Source: Bacilli bacterium
GTDB taxonomy: Bacteria; Bacillota_I; Bacilli_A; RFN20; CAG-826
DNA length: 64,000 nucleotides
Direction of reading: 5' to 3'
NCBI GenBank assembly: GCA_017470115.1
Contig: JAFUEZ010000003.1
Location: 1-64,000 of the forward strand
Made by a program: the position numbers and the translations under genes
Shown: positions 15,541 through 25,281 of the stretch, one piece after another
Layout: each line of letters begins with the position of its first letter
Numbering within the stretch: the stretch's first letter is position 1
Notes under the pieces: model-generated
The model's input: only the letters and a program-made list of their open reading frames with translations
The model's database searches: none
Told to the model about the DNA's origin: nothing

Positions 15541-17186
15541 AAAACAAAGAGACACTAAGATTTATTATTCAAAACATCAAAGGAAAAAAGAGAACGGTTT
15601 TCCTTCTTTCGCTTTGTCAGATTCTTCTTGGCGCTTTGACAGTTGCTTTCTCTTTTATGCTTCGCTTTGTAATTTCATCAATCGAATCTAAAGATAACGA
15701 AGCATTCATTAAATATACCATCATAATGTCAATAATTGCTCTATTCCTCATTATTTTTCAAATTTTTTATAGATTTTATTATGAATATAGTTATGTTGAA
15801 ATCGAGAATAAATTAAAAAATAATTTATTTAAAACGATTCTTAGTAAAGACTATCAAGAAATAAAAAGCAAGCATGAAGAAGAGTGGATACATCGACTTA
15901 CAACAGATACAAATGTAATTGCTTCTTCAATTTTATCAATCCTTCCTTCTCTTTGTAGGATGATTGTTCAACTTGTCTTAGCTCTTGCTGCAATTATTTA
16001 TTTATTCCCTATTTTTGGTTTATCGCTTATTCCTTGTATCTTGTTGATCTTACTTACAACTTACTTTTTACGTAAGAGATTAAAAACTCTTAATCACGCT
16101 ATGCAAGAAAAGGACGCAAGAGTAAAAGTGTTTTTCTCAGAGAGTCTACAAGGATTATCTATTATCCATTCATTTGTGAAAGAAGATGTCTTTATTAAGC
16201 GTAGCGAAAAGGGGGTAGAAGAATACAAGAAAGCTAGACTTAGTAGAAATTATTTTTCAATCATATGTTCGATTTCTTATATTTTTGTTTACTATTTAGC
16301 ATATCTTTTAGGCATATTCTTCTGCGGAAACGCAATTATTGAAGGCACGATGACTATCGCACTTTTGACTTCTTTAATTGCTTTGCTTACTCAACTTACA
16401 GGCCCACTAGGTAATTTAACAGCAATAATTCCTAGATATTATTCTTTACTCGCTAGTGGAGAGCGTTTAAAAGTTGAAATAAACGAACAAGAAAACGCAC
16501 TTACAAAAGAAGAAATTATTGAATATTACAACAATAAATTTAAATCTATTGAAGTTAGAAATATCAACTATTCTTATTTAGATAAATATGGAAACAAAGT
16601 AGAAGCTCTTAAGGATTTCAATTTATCTATTAAGAAGAATGAGAGAATCTTAATTAGCGGACATTCAGGAAGTGGAAAATCTACTTTATTTAGAATTATT
16701 TTGTCGCTTATTAAACAAGATAGTGGAGAGATTGTTTTGGTTGATGAAAACGAAAAGAGTTTATCAAGAAAATACGAACAATTGTTTGCTTATGTGCCTC
16801 AAGAAAACTTATTAATGGAAGGAACAATAGAAGAAGTTATCACTCTATTTGATGAGCAAATTGATGAAAAAACTCTACAAAACTCCATTAAAATGAGTGA
16901 TTCTGAAGAATTTATAAATGATTTAGCTTTAAAAGAAAAGACATTTTTAAATGAAAAAGGAAATGGATTATCTCTTGGCCAAATGGAGCGAATTGCTATT
17001 GCTAGAGCTTTATATAGTGAAGCACCAATTTTGCTTTTGGATGAATGCAGCGCATCGCTTGATGCAGCAACTGAAGAAAAAGTAATTTCGAATATTTTAG
17101 CTCTTGAGAATAAAACTATTGTTTTAATTTCTCATCATAAATACGATGAAAAGTTGTTTGATAAAGTTATTAATTTAGGTGAATAG
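15537..17186 (+). CDS. ABC exporter (fused membrane and ATPase domains)
   Basis: A 549-residue half-transporter: six membrane helices in residues about 15-300, then an ATPase with Walker A GHSGSGKST, Q-loop VPQEN, signature LSLGQ and Walker B LLLDECSAS. The LSLGQ replaces the common LSGGQ. It lacks a C39 peptidase domain, so leader removal would be done by the neighbouring S26 enzyme. The ATG at 15537, with AAGGAAAG upstream and an ATGA overlap with the previous stop, is preferred over an in-frame upstream start. Likely exports the mature peptide as a homodimer. Confidence 0.82.
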   Translation: MKNKETLRFIIQNIKGKKRTVFLLSLCQILLGALTVAFSFMLRFVISSIESKDNEAFIKYTIIMSIIALFLIIFQIFYRFYYEYSYVEIENKLKNNLFKTILSKDYQEIKSKHEEEWIHRLTTDTNVIASSILSILPSLCRMIVQLVLALAAIIYLFPIFGLSLIPCILLILLTTYFLRKRLKTLNHAMQEKDARVKVFFSESLQGLSIIHSFVKEDVFIKRSEKGVEEYKKARLSRNYFSIICSISYIFVYYLAYLLGIFFCGNAIIEGTMTIALLTSLIALLTQLTGPLGNLTAIIPRYYSLLASGERLKVEINEQENALTKEEIIEYYNNKFKSIEVRNINYSYLDKYGNKVEALKDFNLSIKKNERILISGHSGSGKSTLFRIILSLIKQDSGEIVLVDENEKSLSRKYEQLFAYVPQENLLMEGTIEEVITLFDEQIDEKTLQNSIKMSDSEEFINDLALKEKTFLNEKGNGLSLGQMERIAIARALYSEAPILLLDECSASLDAATEEKVISNILALENKTIVLISHHKYDEKLFDKVINLGE

Positions 17187-17187
17187 G

Positions 17188-18303
17188 ATGGAAAAAGAAT
17201 TATATATAAAATATGTAAAAGATTATATTCATCTTATTGCCCTTTATCTTAATAAGAAAGAAGCTGATATTGAAGTAGATGATACTGAGCTAGGATTTTT
17301 TTATAAATTATCTAGTCATCATTCCTTAAGGGCTCTTTTTTATAAAGTAATAATTGATACAAAATTGAAAGTAGATCCTGAAAAACTGAAGAAGTTTGAA
17401 GAGATCTATATGATGAATATTAGAAAGTCGATTTTATATGATAATGAACGCAAAATTCTTTTTGATTTTTTAGGTGAAAATAAGATTCATTATTTGCCAT
17501 TAAAAGGAATAGCGATAAGAGAACTTTATCCTGATAAATTCACTCGTGAATTTGCTGATAATGATATTCTTTTTGCTTCAAACGATAAAGCTATCAAAAA
17601 GTTTTTTGTTAATAGAGGTTATAAGGTTGAAGATTTTAGAAGATCAAATCACGACGTCTATATGAAAGAACCAAGTTTTAATTTTGAGATGCATCGTGAT
17701 TTATTTGCTGATAGAGAAGATAATGCACTAAGCGTTGCCTATTTTAAAAATTATATTGATAAAGCACCTATCAAGGATGGGTATGAGCATTATTTAAAAG
17801 ATGAAGATTTTTATTTATATTTCACTGCTCATACATATAAACATTTCCACGTTTCAGGATGTGGAATTAGAACATTAATTGATTATTACTTATTTTTAAA
17901 AAACAAAACTTTAGATTGGGATTATATTGAAAAAGAGTTAAAAAAGCTCGATTTAGTAGACTTTTCAAAGCAAATATCCTCATTGTCAAGCAAAGCTTTT
18001 AATGATGAGAAGTTAGACGACAAAGAACAAGAGACACTTTTATTTATTGTGTCTTCTGGTACATATGGCACTTTAGAGAACGCTGTAAATAAGGGCGTTG
18101 AAGAAAAAGGAAAGTTTAGATATTTGATGTCTAGAATATTTCCACCTCTAGAATTTTATAAAGGAGCTTATTCTTGGGCTTATAAACATAAGATTTTAAT
18201 TCCTGTCGCATGGTTTGTAAGATTATTTAGAATCGTCTTCAAAAGTAATAAGCAAGCTCGCGATGAACTCAAGGCTATAAAGAAATCAAAAGCGAGCAAA
18301 TAA
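17188..18303 (+). CDS. Nucleotidyltransferase family protein (PF14907-like)
   Basis: A 371-residue protein related to the uncharacterised nucleotidyltransferases found in lasso-peptide and other RiPP clusters. The core reads LPLKGIAIRELYPDKF then EFADNDILF, where LKG and the D-x-D motif are the family's catalytic signature, followed by a conserved histidine-rich FEMHRDLF. Adjacent genes encode the kinase, RRE, peptidase and exporter, so it may transfer a nucleotide or other group onto the peptide. Start chosen at ATG after TTTAGGTGAATAGG; its start lies one base after the ABC stop. Confidence 0.72.
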   Translation: MEKELYIKYVKDYIHLIALYLNKKEADIEVDDTELGFFYKLSSHHSLRALFYKVIIDTKLKVDPEKLKKFEEIYMMNIRKSILYDNERKILFDFLGENKIHYLPLKGIAIRELYPDKFTREFADNDILFASNDKAIKKFFVNRGYKVEDFRRSNHDVYMKEPSFNFEMHRDLFADREDNALSVAYFKNYIDKAPIKDGYEHYLKDEDFYLYFTAHTYKHFHVSGCGIRTLIDYYLFLKNKTLDWDYIEKELKKLDLVDFSKQISSLSSKAFNDEKLDDKEQETLLFIVSSGTYGTLENAVNKGVEEKGKFRYLMSRIFPPLEFYKGAYSWAYKHKILIPVAWFVRLFRIVFKSNKQARDELKAIKKSKASK

Positions 18304-18417
18304 TAGAATTAAACATAGTTTAATTTCGTGCAAAATAGTTTAATAAAACTGCTATGCAATTAATCACATATTTTCATTTTGCTATTATTTTCGTGAGAAA
18401 ATAAACGGGTAATCAAA

Positions 18418-19752
18418 TTGAAATTAATTTATAAAAAAATATTTACACTTAGTTTAGCTATGTTAGCTTCACTTTTTTCTTGTACTGAAAATAACGATAA
18501 TGGTGATGAAAAAGAAAAAGAGAGTGATAAGCCAATAACTGAAACTTTTGATTTATTTGGCGAATTTGATGACTCCGATTATTTAAAAATAGACTTGGAT
18601 AGCGTTCTAAAGAACAAGAATAAAGAAGAGATATATTTAAGAGGCGTGAATGCCGGTGGATATTTAGTTACTGAAAAACGGATGTGCGCCGCTTCAATGT
18701 CTAGAGGGACAACTGATCATTATACTTTAACAAACAAGATGGTCGAAAGATTTGGTGCAGAAAAGACACTTAAATTATGGAAGTATTATCGTGATAATTT
18801 CTGGACAGAACATGATTTTGATAATATCAAAAACATGAATATGAACGTTATTAGACTCCCATTCTCATATATGAGTGTTGATCCAGATTTTAATAACGTA
18901 AGAAGAATTGAAGGTCAAAAATACAATTTTGAACTATTAGACAGTTTTATTGAAGGCGCAGCTAAACGTAAAATTTATGTTATATTAGATTTGCATGGAG
19001 CTTATGGTTCACAAAATGGACAAGATCATAGTGGTCAAGTTTTTGGAAGCGCAGACGAAGTTGATTTTTATTCAAATGAAGAAAAAATGAATAAAACTAT
19101 CGATTTATGGAAGGCACTTGCTGAACATTATAAGGGAGTTAGTTCAATTGCTGGATATGATTTATTAAATGAACCTGGTGAAAAGGGAGGGTCAACGACT
19201 ACAAGACACCGGGAATTCTTAGACAATTGTTACAAAGCAATTAGGACAATTGATAGTGATAGGCCACTTATTATGGAATCGTGTTGGGACGGCCCAAATT
19301 TACCACAACCATCTAAATATTATTGGCAAAATGTAATATATTCTTTCCATCATTATTCAGGAGCTTACAATGTTGATTCTAATAGAAGTTCATGGAATAG
19401 CAAATTTAATTCAGTTAATGAACAAAATTTCCATGTACCTCTCTATATGGGCGAATTCAATCTATATAACGTTGAAGACAGCTGGAAAGATACATTAAAT
19501 AGATTAAATACTGATAAATGGCATTGGACATCATGGACATATAAATTAAACCTTACTCAAGAAGGAAAATATGGAGGACGGGGAATTTATTATTCACATG
19601 TTAGCCAAGCCGTTATTGATAAAGATTCTTATGAAGAAATAATGGAAAAATGGTATGAAATCGATACTGCTTATGAAAGCGTCACAAAAATGACTTTTGA
19701 ATCAGGCACCACGCTTGAATCAATCATGAGAATGTATTGTTCAAATAATTAA
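18418..19752 (+). CDS. Lipoprotein glycoside hydrolase family 5
   Basis: A 444-residue protein with a lipoprotein leader (lipobox SLFSC near residue 22), a short acidic linker and a GH5 (beta/alpha)8 barrel: VIRLPFSYM, ILDLHGAYGSQNG, the acid/base LLNEPG near residue 245, and the nucleophile in YMGEFN near 345. The pattern resembles the exo-beta-1,3-glucanase/cellulase side of GH5. It acts on a beta-glucan at the outer face of the membrane. The start is TTG; an ATG is not available in frame ahead of the leader. It is separate from the RiPP-like run by 114 bases. Confidence 0.85.
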   Translation: MKLIYKKIFTLSLAMLASLFSCTENNDNGDEKEKESDKPITETFDLFGEFDDSDYLKIDLDSVLKNKNKEEIYLRGVNAGGYLVTEKRMCAASMSRGTTDHYTLTNKMVERFGAEKTLKLWKYYRDNFWTEHDFDNIKNMNMNVIRLPFSYMSVDPDFNNVRRIEGQKYNFELLDSFIEGAAKRKIYVILDLHGAYGSQNGQDHSGQVFGSADEVDFYSNEEKMNKTIDLWKALAEHYKGVSSIAGYDLLNEPGEKGGSTTTRHREFLDNCYKAIRTIDSDRPLIMESCWDGPNLPQPSKYYWQNVIYSFHHYSGAYNVDSNRSSWNSKFNSVNEQNFHVPLYMGEFNLYNVEDSWKDTLNRLNTDKWHWTSWTYKLNLTQEGKYGGRGIYYSHVSQAVIDKDSYEEIMEKWYEIDTAYESVTKMTFESGTTLESIMRMYCSNN

Positions 19753-19777
19753 TAATTTATGATTGGAGGATAAAAAA

Positions 19778-21919
19778 ATGAAAAATCGTAAAAGAATATT
19801 GGTTTCATTATTAAGTCTTGGATTAATCACAGGAACATTTACAACCTTAGCTTCTTGTGGAGGAGATAATCAAGGCGAAACACAAGGAACAAAATTTGCT
19901 CTAACATGGAACGTTGATGATCACGCTCATGTTGAAGTTGAAGGGCAAAGTTCGTTACCAAAATCAGCAGAAGAAGATAGTGTTATTTCTTTTACTGTAA
20001 CAGTTGATACTGGGTATGAAGTTTCTTCAGTTAAAGTTAACAACAAGAGGCTTGGTGCTAAAAATGGCAAATATTCAACAACAATTACAAAGGATACAAC
20101 AATTGATATCGCTGTTTCCGAAATGGTTGGTGAACTTGTAGTTTCATCAAAACCAACAAAATTAGTTTATTTTGCTGGAGAATCAGTTGATGTAGCTGGA
20201 ATGGTCGTTGAAGTTACATATGCCACAGGAAGAAAAGATACCATTTCAAGTGGAGCCGGCGGTTATACAATTAGTCCAGCAACATTTGTTGGTGGCGAAA
20301 CATCTTTTGATGTTGTCTATGGCGATAAGAGTATTACAGTTCAACTTGATAAAGCAGTTGAATTCTTAGTAACAATTGATCCAGATGGCGGAACTATTGA
20401 TAGCAGTTATCTTTCTGCCTTAGCAGCAAGAAATTTAAATAACTATAAAGTCGATGCAAGCGGGGTTGTTAGCTTCTCATATTATAGAAATTTAGCTTCT
20501 GAAGTTGCTCTTCCTACAGCTGCTCAAATATCTAAGGCTGATAGCAAATTCAATGGTTGGTCGTTTAGTGGAGCTATTTCAAACGCTACAAGTGCGAACG
20601 TTAATGCTAAAGCAAGTTGGGAAGTTGAACTTGTTAAAATTGATGCTGTTTCTTTAAGTGTTGAAGAAAATAAACCAATTTTAACTATTCATGGTATTTA
20701 TAAAGCTGCTGATACAGTTAAACTCCACTTAAAAGAAGGAAACAAGAACATTGAACTTGATGGTCCTGAATTTAAAGGAACAAAAGGTGAAGAATTTAAT
20801 GCAAAATTTGATTTAACAAATTTAAGTGATAAAGGTGCTGATTTTGAAGGCGCTTGGATGGATATTACCTTGATTGGTTCTTATAAAGAACGTACAGAAA
20901 CAATGAACATCGTTAAAAACGATGTCAGTGTTGATGTTGATAAAACAATTGAAGTTAATAATAATATGTATGCTTTTGCTACATATAATGGTTTATTAAA
21001 AGTTTATTTCTCAGCAATCAATTATAGATACACATTATCATTTGTTGATAAGACAGTAGAAGGTGTAGAAAAATCATTTATGAAGTTTGAAGGTACTGCA
21101 CACTCTAAATTTGCTAATCAATATCTCGAACTTTCATTCTGGCAAGGAAGCGAAACAACTCCAGTAAGAGCAAAGATTGGTGAAACTGGTGCATTCACAC
21201 TTGAATACGATTTAGATTACGTTTCTACATTAAAGACAATGGGATACGCTCATATTGGTATCTATGATGCTGCTGAAGGTGGAAATGCTGTATATGGTGG
21301 AACAAGCACCAACTTCAATTATTCAGGTGCTTCAAATACATGGACAAAACTTGAAAATCCACAAGGTGAAGTAACTCACGCAATTACTTATACGGCTAAA
21401 AACGGCTTCACATATTATGTAGGACATGCAAGTTGGGATGGCTTATTAATCTATGCAGTTGATGAAGGACACTTATTTGAGATGAATACAGTTGATCTTG
21501 AAGAAAGAGAAGCCGGCATCTTCTATGTCTTAAACGGAACAGTTAAAGGCTATACAGCAGAAGAGTTAAAGTACGATTTCTATTTCCAACACAACCAAGA
21601 TGCAGATGGCATTGGGTGGGATGAAGTTTACAACCCAGATACAGTTGCTTTAGATCCTGTATTAGATGGAAGCAACGGCTTCAAAATGGAAATCAATATC
21701 TCAAATGTTATGAAACCATTATATGGTGAAAGCACCGCTCAATGGGTATTAACACCAAAGATTTATTTAGGTGGTCGTGGTGCTGAATATTTACACGAAA
21801 TTAAACCTAAAACATGTGATACAACAAAGACATTTACAAAAGACGGCATTAAATACGGCTTAAGATTGGATTCTGTCACATGGCAAATGGCTGCATTAAC
21901 AGTTGAAAAAGCTGCTTAA
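19778..21919 (+). CDS. Large surface lipoprotein with Ig-like domain
   Basis: A 713-residue lipoprotein (lipobox TLASC near residue 27). Residues about 125-190 form a bacterial Ig-like (Big_3 type) domain: KPTKLVYFAGESVDVAGMVV then VTYATGRKDTIS. A stretch at about 210-275 resembles an InlB-type repeat (DPDGGTIDSSY ... FNGWSFSGA). The remaining 420 residues are beta-rich and unrecognised, with aromatic residues spaced as in carbohydrate-binding proteins. RBS GGAGGATAAAAAA fixes the start. It follows the GH5 gene by 25 bases, so the two may bind and cut the same glycan. Confidence 0.7.
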   Translation: MKNRKRILVSLLSLGLITGTFTTLASCGGDNQGETQGTKFALTWNVDDHAHVEVEGQSSLPKSAEEDSVISFTVTVDTGYEVSSVKVNNKRLGAKNGKYSTTITKDTTIDIAVSEMVGELVVSSKPTKLVYFAGESVDVAGMVVEVTYATGRKDTISSGAGGYTISPATFVGGETSFDVVYGDKSITVQLDKAVEFLVTIDPDGGTIDSSYLSALAARNLNNYKVDASGVVSFSYYRNLASEVALPTAAQISKADSKFNGWSFSGAISNATSANVNAKASWEVELVKIDAVSLSVEENKPILTIHGIYKAADTVKLHLKEGNKNIELDGPEFKGTKGEEFNAKFDLTNLSDKGADFEGAWMDITLIGSYKERTETMNIVKNDVSVDVDKTIEVNNNMYAFATYNGLLKVYFSAINYRYTLSFVDKTVEGVEKSFMKFEGTAHSKFANQYLELSFWQGSETTPVRAKIGETGAFTLEYDLDYVSTLKTMGYAHIGIYDAAEGGNAVYGGTSTNFNYSGASNTWTKLENPQGEVTHAITYTAKNGFTYYVGHASWDGLLIYAVDEGHLFEMNTVDLEEREAGIFYVLNGTVKGYTAEELKYDFYFQHNQDADGIGWDEVYNPDTVALDPVLDGSNGFKMEINISNVMKPLYGESTAQWVLTPKIYLGGRGAEYLHEIKPKTCDTTKTFTKDGIKYGLRLDSVTWQMAALTVEKAA

Positions 21920-21940
21920 GCAAAACTATATAAACAAAAT

Positions 21941-21980
21941 AGAGCATATCACCTGTAAAGAAGGGCAATATGCTCTTTTC
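21941..21980 (+). terminator. Intrinsic terminator
   Basis: AGAGCATAT pairs with ATATGCTCT across 18 bases, followed by TTT. It ends the GH5/Ig-lipoprotein transcript. Confidence 0.75.
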
Positions 21981-22020
21981 ATTCTTATAAATTAAAATTT
22001 ATAAATAATAGCGTTTTTGT

Positions 22021-22044
22021 ATGTAAAATTGATAATATTTACAT
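22021..22044. promoter_or_regulatory. Operator-like inverted repeat in the hydrogenase promoter
   Basis: ATGTAAA and TTTACAT, perfect 7-base arms with a 10-base spacer, lie about 22 bases upstream of a TATAAT (22067-22072). AATAGCGTTT (22007-22016) just ahead also occurs before nrdG. The regulator is unknown. Confidence 0.45.
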
Positions 22045-22096
22045 AAATTAAACGGATATTTTAATATATAATAAGGATGAAAGATTGAGGTAAGAT

Positions 22097-23530
22097 ATGC
22101 CAAAATTTGATACTAGAGTACAAGAATTAAGATACCGTGTTTTAAAGACTGTCGCAAAACACATATACGATGGAGATTTCGAAGAGAAATTTTATGACAT
22201 TCCAGAAGAGATTTGTCCAGGCCCAAAACCATCGTTTAGATGTTGTATATATCATGAAAGAGCAATTGTTAGAGAAAGAATGAAAGTTGCAACGCGTTTT
22301 AGTGTTGATGATACTAGTAATGTTATTAAAGTAATTCCAATTGCTTGTGATGAATGTCTACTTGGTGGATACACAGTTAGTGATGCTTGCCGTGGTTGTA
22401 TCGCACATAGATGTAGTGAAGCCTGCCCTGTTAAATGCATTTCTTTTGGTAGCGATTTAAAAGCAACAATCGATAAATCAAGATGTGTTAACTGTGGATT
22501 ATGTGCTCAAAATTGCCCTTATCAAGCTATTGAAAATAGAATTAGACCATGTGAAAGAGCGTGTAAACAAAAAGCAATCTCACCTGATCCACTAACAAAT
22601 GCGGCTCAAATTAATGATGAAAAATGTATTAATTGTGGTGCTTGTGTCTATCAATGTCCATTTGGAGCAATTGTTGATGTCTCTTATATTAAAGACATCA
22701 TTAAAATGATTAAAGAATCTGAAAACAACACAAAATATAAAGTATTTGCTATTGTTGCTCCTTCAATTGGTGGAAACTTTATCGAATATCCAAATAGTAA
22801 AATCATTTCAGCAATTAAAGAATTAGGTTTTTATGATGTAGCAGAAGCCGCTCTTGGTGCTGATATTGTTGCTTTAAACGAAACAAAAGAATTAGTTGAA
22901 AGAGGAAAACTAACCTCATCATGTTGTCCTGCTTTCAAAAAATACATTCAACTTTTCTATCCTGATTTAGTTAAATATGTTTCTGATTCACCTTCTCCAA
23001 TGACAGCAGTTGCTCAATTAATTAAAGAAAAACATCCTGATGCAAGAATTGTTTTTGTTGGTCCTTGTACAGCAAAGAAAAATGAAATTAAACTTGAAAA
23101 TGTTAGAAAATATGTTGATTCTGCATTGACTTTTGAAGAACTTCAAGCTTTATTTGATGCTAAAGGTGTTGATATTTTATCTTTAAAAGATAGTGAATAT
23201 AGTGAGTTTGGCGGATCTTATTTCGGAAGAGGCTTTGCTAAGTGTGGTGGTTTATCAGCAGCTGTTGGTGAAGTTATAAAAGAAAGAAATTATGACTTTG
23301 AAGTTAAAGGCATTAATGCTGATGGAATTGATAACATCAAAAAAGCTTTAGCTGAATTAAAGAAAGCTCAATCTGAATTTAATTTTGTTGAAGGAATGGT
23401 TTGTAACGGGGGTTGTATTGGAGGTCCATGCAATTTAACTCATCATATCAAGAATATTTCAATGCTAGAAAAATATAAAAATCAAGCTTCTAAGAGCATT
23501 GAAGAAACTGTCGAAAAAGCAAACAAATAA
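22097..23530 (+). CDS. Monomeric [FeFe] hydrogenase, group B-like
   Basis: A 477-residue enzyme that makes or consumes H2. Three ferredoxin-type clusters are visible (CRGCIAHRCSEACP, CVNCGLCAQNCP, CINCGACVYQCP). The H-cluster motifs follow: TSSCCPAF near residue 275, GPCTAKKNE near 325, and the C-terminal EGMVCNGGCIGGPC. CPAF and GPC instead of the CPGW and MPC of group A place it in the group B type. An electron acceptor such as ferredoxin is expected. It is a single-gene unit flanked by terminators. Its presence argues for obligate anaerobic fermentation. Confidence 0.9.
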   Translation: MPKFDTRVQELRYRVLKTVAKHIYDGDFEEKFYDIPEEICPGPKPSFRCCIYHERAIVRERMKVATRFSVDDTSNVIKVIPIACDECLLGGYTVSDACRGCIAHRCSEACPVKCISFGSDLKATIDKSRCVNCGLCAQNCPYQAIENRIRPCERACKQKAISPDPLTNAAQINDEKCINCGACVYQCPFGAIVDVSYIKDIIKMIKESENNTKYKVFAIVAPSIGGNFIEYPNSKIISAIKELGFYDVAEAALGADIVALNETKELVERGKLTSSCCPAFKKYIQLFYPDLVKYVSDSPSPMTAVAQLIKEKHPDARIVFVGPCTAKKNEIKLENVRKYVDSALTFEELQALFDAKGVDILSLKDSEYSEFGGSYFGRGFAKCGGLSAAVGEVIKERNYDFEVKGINADGIDNIKKALAELKKAQSEFNFVEGMVCNGGCIGGPCNLTHHIKNISMLEKYKNQASKSIEETVEKANK

Positions 23531-23567
23531 TCGCTTTAATTGATAAAAATTCAATTATTTATAAAAG

Positions 23568-23590
23568 TACACTTTTTAAGTGTATTTTTT
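23568..23590 (+). terminator. Intrinsic terminator of the hydrogenase gene
   Basis: TACACTT and AAGTGTA flank a three-base loop and a T run follows. Confidence 0.8.
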
Positions 23591-23778
23591 GTATCGTGAT
23601 TATTGAAAATAGGTTTTCTCGGGTTTAAAATTAAATTGCTAAGAAAGCGATATTAATCATATAAGCCTATTTCTTAACCTATTTGGGTACACTTAAGTTG
23701 ACTCACATAATTTAGAGTAAATTTGTATTTAAAATGAGCTTTGTGATTTTTATCAATTTAATATGAAAGGAAAACAAA

Positions 23779-24348
23779 ATGAGCAAAAAAGCATTTTTAA
23801 TTGGAGCCATGGTCGTTTGCCTTGCAGGATCGGTTGGTACTGTTTTCGCATTGACTAGAAACTCCGCAGCAGCTACAGGAACAAGTGGTAACTTTGATCA
23901 AGCAATTAATCTATATTGGGGACATGAATCAACAACAGCCACAATCGATAATTGTGAAAACTTAGTTCAAAATAGACCTGTATATCGTTATTTAACTGTT
24001 TCTCCAAAATCAACAAAATCAGTTGCTGGAAATGTTACATTATCATTTACAATGGCGGCAAAATCAGCAACAAACTTTGTTGATGGTATGACAGTTAAGG
24101 TTTATCAAACCGCTGCATTAGCAACTGATGAAACAATTGCTAGTGCATTAAATGAAAATCCAGCTAAATTAACTCTTGATAAAGATCATTTAACAGGACA
24201 AACATCTTTTGCTGTCGTTGCAAGCAATGATAATCAAACACATGAAACTACAGCATATTATGCTATTGAATTAGTGTATGACGGAACTGAAGTTGCTGGT
24301 AAAACTTTAAGCGGTTCAATTACAATCGCCCAATCCTTTGGCGCATAA
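23779..24348 (+). CDS. TasA/CalY-like matrix protein with SipW-type signal
   Basis: A 189-residue secreted protein. The leader has a basic start, a hydrophobic core and the cut region VFALTRNSAAATGT.SGNF, the SipW-dependent pattern of TasA/CalY proteins (cleavage after a small residue, followed by an Asn/Phe-rich start). The mature part is an all-beta domain of about 160 residues with few aromatics and no cysteine except one. In Bacillus such proteins polymerise into biofilm fibres. It heads the operon that includes the matching signal peptidase at 25315. RBS AAAGGAAAAC. A 190-base leader precedes it with an AAATAGG/CCTATTT stem. Confidence 0.68.
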   Translation: MSKKAFLIGAMVVCLAGSVGTVFALTRNSAAATGTSGNFDQAINLYWGHESTTATIDNCENLVQNRPVYRYLTVSPKSTKSVAGNVTLSFTMAAKSATNFVDGMTVKVYQTAALATDETIASALNENPAKLTLDKDHLTGQTSFAVVASNDNQTHETTAYYAIELVYDGTEVAGKTLSGSITIAQSFGA

Positions 24349-24363
24349 TAGGAGGTAATAATC

Positions 24364-25269
24364 ATGAAAAAGAGTAAGATTATCGCTATTGGCGCTGCAG
24401 TATCAGGCGTATTAGTTAGTTTTGGAGCAGCATTTGCACTTTATGTTTCAAATGCAAGCAATGCAAGTTTTGATTTCTCAGCCGCTACTGGTTCAGAAAG
24501 TACAGGTACAGTAAATTATTTAATTACAAACGCTAACGAAGGAAAAGTAGCTGTTGAAGGTTATTATGATGAAGCCGGAGTAAATAAAGGAACTGGCATA
24601 TCTGCTGATTTCCCACAAGTTCATTATCAATTTGATTTAGGTGCATCATTTGCTAATGGTGTTCCATCTCAATCATATGTTTTAGGAAATCTTTCAGCTT
24701 CATTAACTTTACTTGATGAAACTTTAGCAGGAAAAGTTACAGTTTATGCTTCTTTAGATGGCTATCAAGAAGGTAAAGTCGGCGCAAATCTTTATGGTGG
24801 CGCATTAATTGATAATTTAGTTCCAGCTGCTGATGCATTGACTGTTTCAGCAAATAAAGACGTTTGTGTTACATCAAATGGCGGACAACATTTAAGTGTT
24901 TGGGTCAAATTTAATATGGAAGGTGTCGACCTTTTACAAAAGAATGAAGCTGGTTCACTTTATAATTTATCAGTCAATTTTGGTGATGTTAGCCAAGGAT
25001 TCAACAAGGCTTATGTTGTTTGTGGTGCTACAAATTGGTCACCAGATGATAAATATGCTATGTCAGTTAACATCAATGCAGATAATTATGAATGGATGTA
25101 TAACGGAATAGTTGGTACAGCCGAAGCTGGTGGTTTTGAAAAGATTAATTGTTTCTGCAATGGAGTATGGGGAAATGCAGATGCTCCACTTGAAGAAGGC
25201 GAGACCTATGATGTTTATTGGTTAGGTGGAAACGCTAATCCAGTAAATGCTGTTAAAAGAAACGCTTAA
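24364..25269 (+). CDS. TasA-type protein with C-terminal carbohydrate-binding-like module
   Basis: A 301-residue secreted protein. The leader ends AAFALYVSNASNASFDF, the same SipW-type layout as its neighbours. Residues about 45-215 are a TasA-like beta sandwich (QFDLGASFANGVPSQSYVLG). Residues about 218-301 are a separate module, NKAYVVCGATNWSPDDKYAM ... YEWMYNGIVGTA ... CNGVWGN, which has the G-x-x-NW, M and W pattern of starch-binding modules (CBM26/SusE-like appearance). A fibre subunit that displays a glycan-binding module beside amylase genes would tether starch. RBS GGAGGTAATAATC. Module identity is by eye. Confidence 0.6.
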   Translation: MKKSKIIAIGAAVSGVLVSFGAAFALYVSNASNASFDFSAATGSESTGTVNYLITNANEGKVAVEGYYDEAGVNKGTGISADFPQVHYQFDLGASFANGVPSQSYVLGNLSASLTLLDETLAGKVTVYASLDGYQEGKVGANLYGGALIDNLVPAADALTVSANKDVCVTSNGGQHLSVWVKFNMEGVDLLQKNEAGSLYNLSVNFGDVSQGFNKAYVVCGATNWSPDDKYAMSVNINADNYEWMYNGIVGTAEAGGFEKINCFCNGVWGNADAPLEEGETYDVYWLGGNANPVNAVKRNA

Positions 25270-25281
25270 TTATTAAAATGA

